NCBI GenBank assembly: GCA_023249405.1
Contig: JAHFCR010000029.1
Coordinates: forward strand, 1-36,568
Direction: 5' to 3'
DNA: 36,568 bases
Origin: Peptococcaceae bacterium
Lineage (GTDB): Bacteria; Bacillota; DSM-12270; Thermacetogeniales; Thermacetogeniaceae
The notes beneath the pieces were generated by a model. It had not been told where the DNA came from, did no database searches, and saw only the letters and a program-made list of their open reading frames with translations. The position numbers were made by a program, and so were the translations under genes. Below are positions 26,959-33,847 of the stretch, in pieces. Every line of letters starts with the position of its first letter. Within the stretch, counting starts at the first letter, position 1.

Positions 26959-26996
26959 CTCTCCGCCTCAATGCTCACAAGCCTTTTTCATGTGTC

Positions 26997-27025
26997 ATCA
27001 TAACAAGAATCTCCATTCTGGTCAA
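26997..27025 (-). promoter_or_regulatory. Sigma-A promoter of the his operon
   Basis: On the minus strand TTGACC (27020-27025), exactly 17 bases, then TATGAT (26997-27002). Both hexamers match the consensus in five of six positions. Transcription should begin near 26990, with a leader of about 30 bases. That is too short for a T-box or other riboswitch, so leader control of hisZ appears absent. Confidence 0.8.
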
Positions 27026-27310
27026 TTGCTTCTTCCAGATCGCCCAGCCGCGGAGCGCCTGCCGATCGCAGAAGCCCGCAGCCGCTTGTCACGAGTTCTT
27101 AGCTTCAGTTGGGGGCTTGCCTTCCAGCACCGAAGCTGATCGAAAAACTTACTTTAATGGAGTTTTAGCCAACTGAAGTTTAGTCGACCCGATCACGCCC
27201 AGAGGGCGTCCGGAGGCATCAACTGGCAAAAGGATGCATAATCACGTTCATATTTCAAATAATAACAGCCGTGGAGGTAGAATCTATCTCAGGTCTCAAC
27301 AACCTACGAA
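27026..27310. other. Intergenic region with nested inverted repeats
   Basis: With the flanking promoters this is 413 bases between divergent hisZ and the first sHSP gene. I see no gene here. An AGCTTC/GAAGCT pair (27101-27106 with 27132-27137) can form a hairpin. A 10-base inverted repeat (27103-27112 with 27169-27178) overlaps the left arm and could form an alternative hairpin. A third small hairpin with ACGCCC and GGGCGT arms lies near 27195-27210. The function is unknown. Confidence 0.5.
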
Positions 27311-27339
27311 TTGTCAGATAGCAAAACCTGGTTTCAAAT
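27311..27339 (+). promoter_or_regulatory. Possible promoter of the small heat-shock gene pair
   Basis: TTGTCA (27311-27316), a 17-base spacer and TCAAAT (27334-27339). The -35 matches five of six and the -10 four of six positions. The start would fall just before the AGGAGGT ribosome site of the first sHSP gene. Confidence 0.35.
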
Positions 27340-27371
27340 TTGGTTGAAAATTGAGGAGGTTGTCCAGTTAT

Positions 27372-27956
27372 ATGTATGTCCACAGTGTGAATCCCTACGG
27401 CTATACAGGCATGGGCGGTATTTCCCAGAACATCCCCACCAGCATCAACTATGGCTTCGCCCCTTCCGGGGCGGGCCTCTGGCAGGGGCTGATCAACCCG
27501 GCGTTCTCCCCGGCCAATCCAGGCCTGATCGGGATCAGCCAGACGCCCGGGTTCCAGTCCGGCATCAATCCAGCCGCCACAGGCTTCCAGTCCGGCTATA
27601 ATCCCGGGCTGAACTGGGGCGGCATCAACCAGCAGGGCGTCTCGTTCGCATCCTCCGGTCTGGCCCAGCCGCGGGTAGACCTCAGCGAGACTAACAGCGA
27701 CGTGGTGATAGCGGCGGAGTTGCCGAATATCAACCCGAACCAGTTGAACCTTACCGTCACCGATGACTCGATCACCATCAGCGCCAGCACTGCGGGCATC
27801 CCCGGGGTAACCGCCAGCAGCATCTACCGTACCGTTTCCCTCCCGACCAACGTGCGTGCTGAGCACTGCTCCGCATCATATAACAACGGCATCCTGGAGG
27901 TGCGGTGCCCCAAGGCAGACCTCACCGCCCGCCGCCGGATCCAGGTTACCAGCTAA
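27372..27956 (+). CDS. Small heat-shock protein with a Gly/Asn/Pro-rich N-terminus
   Basis: An Hsp20/alpha-crystallin protein of 194 residues. The C-terminal half (about 98-192) is the alpha-crystallin domain: PRVDLSETNSDVVIAAELPNI opens it and YNNGILEVRCPK is the conserved closing strand. The first 97 residues are low-complexity, rich in Gly, Asn, Pro, Ser and Tyr, with a repeated FQSG-x-NP element (PGFQSGINPA, TGFQSGYNPG). Small HSPs hold unfolding proteins in soluble complexes; such N-terminal sequences are also seen in spore-coat proteins of this fold (for example CotM), but that link is not proven. The start is ATG 27372 after AGGAGGT, with an 11-base spacer. It is followed by a second sHSP gene and, after a terminator, by the germination operon. 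Confidence 0.85.
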   Translation: MYVHSVNPYGYTGMGGISQNIPTSINYGFAPSGAGLWQGLINPAFSPANPGLIGISQTPGFQSGINPAATGFQSGYNPGLNWGGINQQGVSFASSGLAQPRVDLSETNSDVVIAAELPNINPNQLNLTVTDDSITISASTAGIPGVTASSIYRTVSLPTNVRAEHCSASYNNGILEVRCPKADLTARRRIQVTS

Positions 27957-28029
27957 TACACTATCCGATCCCAGATCTAGCCTGTGATCAGATTCTACCC
28001 CCCACACTTGTATTTTAAGGAGGTCAACC

Positions 28030-28545
28030 ATGCCTTTAGATAATATCAGCAATCAATCCACCAAATCCAAGCCTGCGGCAACTTCATCCCGGAATCGGGG
28101 CAAAAAACAACCGCGGCAGACCCCCGATCAGGAGCATCCGGCGTCACCGGGAGAGCCGGGTACATACCCGGGTATAGCGCCAAGCTTTTTCCCATACGCC
28201 CAGTACCCCAATCTGATCTGGCAGCCCCGGGTCGACATCTTTGAAAACCACGACAACTTCCTGGTCGTCGCAGAGGTCCCCGGAGTCAAGCCGGAGCAAC
28301 TGAACGTGGAAAACACATCCAACCTGCTGCTGATCCGCGGCCAAAACCAACCGCTGTCAAGCAGCATAGGCACAAATACGGTCCCCCGCTACCAGGAACG
28401 CGTCTGCGGGGGGTTCTTCAGGGAGATCCCCCTGCCTCCCTACACTGATATAGATCAGGCAGAGGCCAAGTGCCGCGATGGCCTGTTGGAGATCAGGATT
28501 CCCAAAAAACACCACTCCCCGCATCAGCCCGGCATCAGCCACTAA
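28030..28545 (+). CDS. Hsp20/alpha-crystallin family protein
   Basis: A second small heat-shock-type protein of 171 residues, 73 bases after the first. Residues 1-60 are hydrophilic and rich in Lys, Pro, Ser and Gln, unlike the first copy. The alpha-crystallin domain starts at WQPRVDIFENHDNFLVVAEVPG and ends at CRDGLLEIRIPKKH, with the typical EVPGVKPEQLNVE segment. A short His/Pro tail follows. AAGGAGG lies 7 bases before the ATG. The pair may form mixed oligomers. The two differ enough in the N-terminal arms that they are not recent duplicates. Stress or sporulation control is likely but no specific promoter is clear. Confidence 0.87.
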   Translation: MPLDNISNQSTKSKPAATSSRNRGKKQPRQTPDQEHPASPGEPGTYPGIAPSFFPYAQYPNLIWQPRVDIFENHDNFLVVAEVPGVKPEQLNVENTSNLLLIRGQNQPLSSSIGTNTVPRYQERVCGGFFREIPLPPYTDIDQAEAKCRDGLLEIRIPKKHHSPHQPGISH

Positions 28546-28572
28546 TATCCGCGCACAGGGCGGACCGTCTCC

Positions 28573-28612
28573 AAGCCCTTTGGCTCGATTCACTCCCAAG
28601 GGCTTCTATTTT
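28573..28612 (+). terminator. Probable terminator after the sHSP pair
   Basis: Arms 28573-28583 and 28595-28605 pair over 10 of 11 bases (AAGCCCTT with AAGGGCTT, plus two G-C pairs after one mismatch), with an 11-base loop. CTATTTT follows. It separates the sHSP genes from the germination operon. Confidence 0.65.
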
Positions 28613-28715
28613 GCCTGCTTCCCGACATCCGGCTGCTTTAATCCGTATACTTTTACCGTGAAAAAACAACAATGATCAGAAAGACTAAAAATACCCGGCA
28701 AGGGGCTGTCAGTTC

Positions 28716-30437
28716 ATGAGCGGTTTTTTTGACACCTTGAAAGGCTGGCTGTTGTTCACAGAGCCTGCTCCCCGAGAGCAATTCATTCTCCGGGAAAACG
28801 AGAACGAAGGGGACGGCAGCCTGAAAAACAGCCAGGAAGGCGCCCCCAAAAACAAGCGACGGCGCAGGCAGAAGGGCAATGGGAACGACGCCGGGACCGC
28901 GCAGCCGATCGGCCGGAGACTGGCGGACAATCTGAACGCCGTCAAGATACGGTTTAACGTTCCCACCAACTCCGACGTGATGATCCGGGAGTTCGACATC
29001 GTCGTCGGTAAAAAAGCGATCGCCGCTTTCATGATCTACTATGACGGCATGGTCGACCGTAAGGTCGTTAATGACGACATCCTGCTGCCGCTGATGCTGC
29101 TCTCGAATCTGGATGTCAAGAGCGATGAGGCCAGAGTGCCGGTATATATCCGCAGCCATCTGTTGACCCACAATCAGATCAAAGAGGCCTCAGAATTGGA
29201 CCAGGTGGTCGGGGAGATCAACTTCGGAGGCGTGGGCATCTTCGTGGACGGCATGGATTCCGCCTTCACCGCCGATGTCAAGGGTTTCGAACACCGGTCG
29301 GTGGAGCGGCCGAACACGGAGATGGTGATCCGGGGACCCCAGGAGGGCTTCACCGAAACGATCAGGGTCAACACCTCCCTGATCCGGAAGCGGCTGAAGG
29401 ACGAGGACCTGATCGTGGAGGACGTCCTGGTCGGCCTGCGCAGTAAAACCCCCTGCGCCATGCTGTACATCCGGGATATCGTCAACGACTCCCTGGTCGC
29501 CGAGGTGCGGCGCCGGCTCAAGAGCATCCAGGCCGATTACATCCACGACTCCGGGGAGATCGAGCAGTACATTGAAGACAGCACCTTTCTCGCCTCCCCC
29601 CATATGGTAGCCACGGAACGGCCCGACCGGGTGGCGGCCATGCTCACCGAGGGACGGGTGGCAGTGATCGTGCACGGCAGTCCCTTCGCCCTGGTCATGC
29701 CCACCACCGCCTTCGAACTGGTGCAGTCCCCGGAGGATCACTATGTGCGGGTTCCCTCCGCCAATCTGCTCCGCGCTGTCAGGCTCCTGGCCATGACCGT
29801 GGCTTTGCTGCTCCCGGGGCTGTATATAGCGATCACCAACTTTCACCAGGGGATGCTGCCCACGGGACTGCTGCTGTCGATCGAGGCAGCCAGGGAAAAG
29901 GTGCCCTTCCCCTCGATAGTGGAGATCCTGATCATGGAGATCTCCTTCGAGCTGATCCGGGAGGCCGGCATCCGCATACCAGGCACGATCGGCCCCACCC
30001 TGGGCATCATCGGGGCGCTGATCCTCGGTCAGGCAGCCGTGGCGGCCAGCATCGTCAGCCCGATCCTGATCATCGTGGTGGCGGCCACCGGCATCGGCTC
30101 CTTCGCCATTCCCAGCTTCGCCTATGCCTACTCCTTTAGAATACTCCGGTTCGGCTATATCATCCTGGGCGCCCTGGCGGGCTTTTTGGGGATCAGCCTG
30201 GGGCTCTTTCTGCACGGCCTGACCCTGGTCACCTCCAAGTCCTTCGGAGTGCCCTTCATGGCCCCCTTTGCCCCCCGGACGGCAGGAGGCCTGGGAGACG
30301 TGGTCTTTAAAGAGCCGATCTGGAAACAGGAGCGCCGGCCGGACTACCTCAATCCCAAGGATGAGGTCCGGCAGCCGAAGATCAGCCGGGGCTGGATCGG
30401 CCGACAGAATGGGGGTGAGGATCAGAATGGAGGGTGA
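28716..30437 (+). CDS. Spore germination receptor subunit A (GerA/GerKA family)
   Basis: The A subunit of a GerA-type germinant receptor in the inner spore membrane, 573 residues. Germinant receptors sense amino acids or sugars and start ion release. The N-terminal soluble half (about 1-330) has a basic, disordered head (residues 40-65, rich in Lys, Arg and Gly) and then the family's two-domain region (SDVMIREFDIVVGKKAI, VEGPREGFTETIRVN-like RGPQEGFTETIRVN, LIRKRLKDEDL). The membrane half has about five segments (for example LLRAVRLLAMTVALLLPGLYIAI, IGIIGALILGQAAV). ELIREAGIRIPGTIGPTLGIIGA is the most conserved motif. It precedes gerB with an 11-base overlap. The ligand cannot be read from sequence. 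The start codon is ATG with AAGGGG upstream. Confidence 0.95.
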   Translation: MSGFFDTLKGWLLFTEPAPREQFILRENENEGDGSLKNSQEGAPKNKRRRRQKGNGNDAGTAQPIGRRLADNLNAVKIRFNVPTNSDVMIREFDIVVGKKAIAAFMIYYDGMVDRKVVNDDILLPLMLLSNLDVKSDEARVPVYIRSHLLTHNQIKEASELDQVVGEINFGGVGIFVDGMDSAFTADVKGFEHRSVERPNTEMVIRGPQEGFTETIRVNTSLIRKRLKDEDLIVEDVLVGLRSKTPCAMLYIRDIVNDSLVAEVRRRLKSIQADYIHDSGEIEQYIEDSTFLASPHMVATERPDRVAAMLTEGRVAVIVHGSPFALVMPTTAFELVQSPEDHYVRVPSANLLRAVRLLAMTVALLLPGLYIAITNFHQGMLPTGLLLSIEAAREKVPFPSIVEILIMEISFELIREAGIRIPGTIGPTLGIIGALILGQAAVAASIVSPILIIVVAATGIGSFAIPSFAYAYSFRILRFGYIILGALAGFLGISLGLFLHGLTLVTSKSFGVPFMAPFAPRTAGGLGDVVFKEPIWKQERRPDYLNPKDEVRQPKISRGWIGRQNGGEDQNGG

Positions 30438-31602
30438 CATCGTATTTGGCAGCTGGGAGGCGATCGCCCTGATCGTCAATACCATCTGCGCCCGGATCTT
30501 TTTAAACTTTCCCCGGTCGATGGCCGAGGACGCCGGCACTGCCGGATGGCTGGAGACCGTCTACTTCACGATCATCGCCTTCCTGTTCTTCTGGCTGATC
30601 TCCAGGCTGTACGCCAGATTCAACCGCCAGGACCTGCTCGATATCGCCGAGCTGGGTGGCGGCGGCATCCTCAGGGTGGCCAGCGGCCTGATCATATTGG
30701 GGGTGCTGTTATTTATAGGCACGATCATCCTCAGAGAATACAGCGAAAACATGATGATCATCGCCCTCAGCGATTCACCGATCAGCTTTGTCATGGGCTT
30801 CTTTGCGGTGGCCATGGCCGTTGCCGCCTACCTGGGCCTGGAGGGGATCGTGCGTTCCCACGCCATTGTGGTCCCACAGATCATGCTGGCGCTCCTGTTC
30901 ATCCTGGTGGCGGTGGTTCCCTACTACCAACCCACCAACCTCCTGCCGGTGCTGGGAGGCGGCGGCTACAGCATCCTCGGCAAGGGCTTTTTCAGGCTGT
31001 CAACTTACTCGCCCCTGGTCTACCTCTTCCTGCTGCCCCCTTTTATCAAGGATCAGAAAAGCTTTAAAACAGTCGGCTACGCCGCTCTGGGGATCTCCGC
31101 CTTCCTGCTGCTGGCCTCGGTGCTGGCCTACCTGCTGGTCTATCCCTACCCCACTCAACTGGAATATTTTCTGCCGGTTTTTCAGCTGGCCAGACTGATC
31201 AACTATGGAAGAATATTTCAAAGAGTGGAATCCCTGTTCGTGATCACTTTTGCAGCGTCAGCCATGCATTACCTGAGCGCCATCCTGTTTTTTGCGGCGC
31301 ACATCTTTAAAAAGACCTTCAAACTTACTCATCACCGCCCGCTGATCCTGCCTTTTACAGCCATCATGTTCACCCTCGGCCTGCTCCCGAACAACCTGAT
31401 GGCAGTGATCGACCTGGAAAAGAAAGTTTCGGTCCGTTTTCTCTGGGGTACTACCTTCGTGTTGCCGATCATTCTCCTGCTGCTGGCTATAATTCGGGCA
31501 GCGCCCGGATCGGCGCCCGCCGGCCGGGTGAGCGGAACAGGCGGGGCTTCCGGCGGCGGGCGCCCTGCGGGAGCACCGAAAAGGGGTGGCCAAGATCAAT
31601 AG
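30427..31602 (+). CDS. Spore germination receptor subunit B (endospore germination permease)
   Basis: The B subunit of the germinant receptor, an APC-like 10-helix permease of 391 residues. It probably holds the germinant-binding pocket. EGDIVFGSWEAIALIVNTI opens the first helices; the rest is strongly hydrophobic, with the loop LPVLGGGGYSILGKGFF. The C-terminal 30 residues are an unusual Gly/Ala/Pro/Arg tail (GRVSGTGGASGGGRPAGAP). ATG 30427 is chosen because GAGG lies about 7 bases upstream and the product starts where GerB proteins do; a reading from 30268 would overlap gerA further. It overlaps gerA by 11 bases and gerC by 17 bases. Confidence 0.94.
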   Translation: MEGDIVFGSWEAIALIVNTICARIFLNFPRSMAEDAGTAGWLETVYFTIIAFLFFWLISRLYARFNRQDLLDIAELGGGGILRVASGLIILGVLLFIGTIILREYSENMMIIALSDSPISFVMGFFAVAMAVAAYLGLEGIVRSHAIVVPQIMLALLFILVAVVPYYQPTNLLPVLGGGGYSILGKGFFRLSTYSPLVYLFLLPPFIKDQKSFKTVGYAALGISAFLLLASVLAYLLVYPYPTQLEYFLPVFQLARLINYGRIFQRVESLFVITFAASAMHYLSAILFFAAHIFKKTFKLTHHRPLILPFTAIMFTLGLLPNNLMAVIDLEKKVSVRFLWGTTFVLPIILLLLAIIRAAPGSAPAGRVSGTGGASGGGRPAGAPKRGGQDQ

Positions 31603-33004
31603 GATTATCGCCATAATTCTGCTGCTCTCCCTGTGCCTCGGCCTTACCGGATGCTACGACAAAAAAGAGGTCGATGACCTGGCGTACGTGCTGGCTCTAG
31701 GGATAGACAACGGTAAGACCAATACGCTGAAGGTGACCCTACAGTATGCCGTACCCGGCAAGCTCGGGGGCAGCGGAGGCGGAGGCGGCGGTGGGGGCGG
31801 CGGAAGTGGCCAGGCTTCAAGCATCATCACGGTGGATTCAGCCTCGATCACCGATGCCCTGAGCATGGCCAACAATTTCTTAAGCAGGAGGCTGGATCTG
31901 TCCCACACCGAAATCGCCGTCTTTTCCGAGGAGATGGCCAGGGAAGGCAAGATTAGTATATATATGAATTTTATGAACAGAAATACCGAATTCCGGCCGA
32001 GCATGACCATCGCTGTCAGCAGGGGTTCGGCCGAGGACTACCTGAGGGGTATCAAACCGGTGCTCGACCTGGTGCCCTCAAAGTACTACGAGTTGACTTT
32101 TGCATCCTACAGGTACACCGGGCTCACCGTCAACTCCCAGTTTCTCAATTTCTACAGCCAGCTGGAATCTTCATCGATCCAACCGGTGGCGGTGCTGGTG
32201 GCGGCCAGTAAAAACAAGGCCTCAACGGACGGCCAATCCGGTGGCTCCCAGCAGGATGGCCAGGCTGGGGGTTCCGGGAAGGATGATAAATCCGGGGGTT
32301 CCGGGAAGGATACCCAAGCGCAAGCGCCCCAGCAGAATGAACAGCCGGGCGCAGCTACCAATAAAGAGAAGGGAAGGCCGAAGCCGCTGGGAGGAGACTT
32401 CCTGGCCGGAGACATACCCAAGACCGGGGATGTCGCCAGTGAGGCCGAAGGGTTGGCCGTCTTCGACGGCCCCAAGATGGTGGGGGAAGTTGACGGGGAG
32501 GGGGCGATGGACTACCTGCTGGCCACCGGGGCTTTTCATTCCGCCAATATTTCCTTTCCAGACCCCCGGAATAAAAAGCTATCTGTTTTTTTAACCGTGC
32601 GGCAAAGGCAAAAACCGCAGCGCCGGGTGGAGATCGCCGGCGGTAAACCGAAGATTCACCTGAAGATCGCTCTGGAAGCCGACATCACGGCAATCCAGAG
32701 CGGCTACAACTACGAGTCCCTCCAGAACCTGCCGCTAATCGAGCAGGCCTCAGCCGCTTATTTTGACGATACCATCCAAAAGTTTTTAACCAGGACCACG
32801 CAGGAATGGCATAGCGACATCTGTGGGTTTGGCCAGGAATCCAGAGGGTGTTTTCTGACCTGGAAGGACTGGGATGATTATAAGTGGCTGCAGCAATACA
32901 GGGACGCCACCTTCGATGTGAGTGTGAGTATGGACGTCAGGAGGCCGGGCCTGATGCTGCGCTCTGAACCTTTCACATCCTCCGGGGGAGATATCCGGCC
33001 ATGA
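31586..33004 (+). CDS. Spore germination receptor lipoprotein subunit C (Ger(x)C family)
   Basis: The lipoprotein subunit of the germinant receptor, 472 residues. The signal peptide ends in LTGC, with lipid-attached Cys23. YDKKEVDDLAYVLALGID follows, as in GerAC proteins. A Gly-run insert (ten Gly in a row, about residue 60-70) interrupts the first domain. A long Ser/Gly/Gln/Lys linker lies at about 210-265 with SGG repeats (QSGGSQQDGQAGGSGKD). The C-terminal domain (LKIALEADITAIQ, ending in VSVSMDVRRPGLM) is intact. The two low-complexity inserts make it longer than the usual 370 to 400 residues. The start is GTG 31586, whose ribosome site is weak. Its TGA overlaps the ATG of the next small gene (ATGA). 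Confidence 0.93.
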   Translation: MAKINRIIAIILLLSLCLGLTGCYDKKEVDDLAYVLALGIDNGKTNTLKVTLQYAVPGKLGGSGGGGGGGGGGSGQASSIITVDSASITDALSMANNFLSRRLDLSHTEIAVFSEEMAREGKISIYMNFMNRNTEFRPSMTIAVSRGSAEDYLRGIKPVLDLVPSKYYELTFASYRYTGLTVNSQFLNFYSQLESSSIQPVAVLVAASKNKASTDGQSGGSQQDGQAGGSGKDDKSGGSGKDTQAQAPQQNEQPGAATNKEKGRPKPLGGDFLAGDIPKTGDVASEAEGLAVFDGPKMVGEVDGEGAMDYLLATGAFHSANISFPDPRNKKLSVFLTVRQRQKPQRRVEIAGGKPKIHLKIALEADITAIQSGYNYESLQNLPLIEQASAAYFDDTIQKFLTRTTQEWHSDICGFGQESRGCFLTWKDWDDYKWLQQYRDATFDVSVSMDVRRPGLMLRSEPFTSSGGDIRP

Positions 33005-33177
33005 TCTCTCTGACCAGAATCCTCGTCTACCTCGTATTGATCGGCATCAGTTTTTACACGGCAAGCTATGGGATTTGGACCTGGAACATGAAAAACCGGC
33101 TGGGCGCCGCGATGGTCTTCCTGGTGGCCCTGGCCGTGCTGATCCTTCCGTTATTCGCCTTCTATGTGCGCAGGTAA
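33001..33177 (+). CDS. Two-helix small protein, candidate germinant receptor D subunit
   Basis: A 58-residue membrane protein too short for most gene finders. The ATG lies in an ATGA overlap with the gerC stop, so it must be translated by coupling. Two hydrophobic helices are visible: about 5-24 (RILVYLVLIGISFYTASYGI) and 36-54 (MVFLVALAVLILPLFAFYV). They are joined by WTWNMKNRLG, a short basic loop. The C-terminus is RR. D subunits of about 55-90 residues with two helices are known in some Bacillus ger operons and alter germination efficiency. Position, size and topology agree. I cannot confirm homology without a search; a chance ORF is unlikely given the perfect coupling and the pattern. 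Confidence 0.7.
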   Translation: MISLTRILVYLVLIGISFYTASYGIWTWNMKNRLGAAMVFLVALAVLILPLFAFYVRR

Positions 33178-33187
33178 TCCCTCATTT

Positions 33188-33847
33188 TTAAAGGAAGCGG
33201 GTGCCGTTGATCTCCAGGCCGAACTGGCACTTGAGGAAGTTGGCCGCCCGCCGGCAGAGCAGCATCTTGGTCAGGAAGATCTCGAAATAGTCGAACACGG
33301 ACACGATTGCCGAATCGATCTCCAGGTGCATCACGATCTCCCGCTGGTCCGGGTCAATCACCAGAAAGGATGTCGTCGCCGCATAATTGACCCGGTCGCG
33401 GGTGGTGAAGGTGGCGGCATCCTCCTTGCGCACCCGGGAGCGGTGGACGTTGGACTTGTCAGCCAGGATCACCGCCGCCGCGATGTTGCTCACGGCATAG
33501 CCGGATCTCTCTTCATGGTTGCCGATAGCGGCGATCACCGCAGCGATCTCCTCCGGAGGCATCCCCAGGCGCTTCAGCAGATCAAAGGCCAGTAAAGCGC
33601 CGCTGATGCCGTGCTGGTACCGGTTTACCACATTCCCGATGTCATGCAGATAGCCGGCGATCTCCGCCAACTGCTGTTCCCGCTCCGGATAATTCAGGGA
33701 CTTCAGGATGTGCACGCTGAGCCGCGCCACGTATATGGCATGCTCCTCGTCATGGGTGATCGCCCCCATCGTCCCCAGATACTCGTGCACCTTAACCATC
33801 AGCATGGCAATCTCCGGATCGTGCTGGATATCACATAGATTGATCAA
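33188..33847 (-). CDS. HD-domain protein (putative phosphohydrolase)
   Basis: A metal-dependent HD-superfamily protein of about 219 residues. The first metal His is in THDEEHAIYVARL, the HD dyad in AEIAGYLHDIGNV, and the NHEE stretch (AAIGNHEERSG) supplies later ligands. HD proteins hydrolyse phosphate esters of nucleotides, including (p)ppGpp and cyclic dinucleotides; the substrate here is unknown. The C-terminal half (DPDQREIVMHLEIDS ... YFEIFLTKML) is not recognised. A TTG at 33847 has AAAGGAG 8 to 9 bases upstream; GTG 33856 is the other option but abuts the ribosome site. It overlaps the end of purD by 17 bases, so it is translated in the purHD operon. It is convergent with the ger operon with a 10-base gap. 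Confidence 0.85.
   Translation of the reverse strand: MINLCDIQHDPEIAMLMVKVHEYLGTMGAITHDEEHAIYVARLSVHILKSLNYPEREQQLAEIAGYLHDIGNVVNRYQHGISGALLAFDLLKRLGMPPEEIAAVIAAIGNHEERSGYAVSNIAAAVILADKSNVHRSRVRKEDAATFTTRDRVNYAATTSFLVIDPDQREIVMHLEIDSAIVSVFDYFEIFLTKMLLCRRAANFLKCQFGLEINGTRFL

Noticed and set aside
26959-27100. A T-box or histidine attenuator before hisZ
   Set aside because: The promoter leaves only about 30 bases of leader. There is no conserved T-box TGGNACCGCG motif, His-codon leader peptide or terminator.
28613-28715. A sporulation sigma-G promoter before gerA
   Set aside because: CGTATA resembles a -35 element, but no CATNNTA-like -10 stands at the right distance. The ger operon should have one, yet I cannot place it.
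29190-30539. A 449-codon minus-strand open frame across gerA
   Set aside because: It is antisense to a clear GerA protein and has shadow-like composition (Gly, Gln, Asp, His-rich), with no ribosome site or domain.
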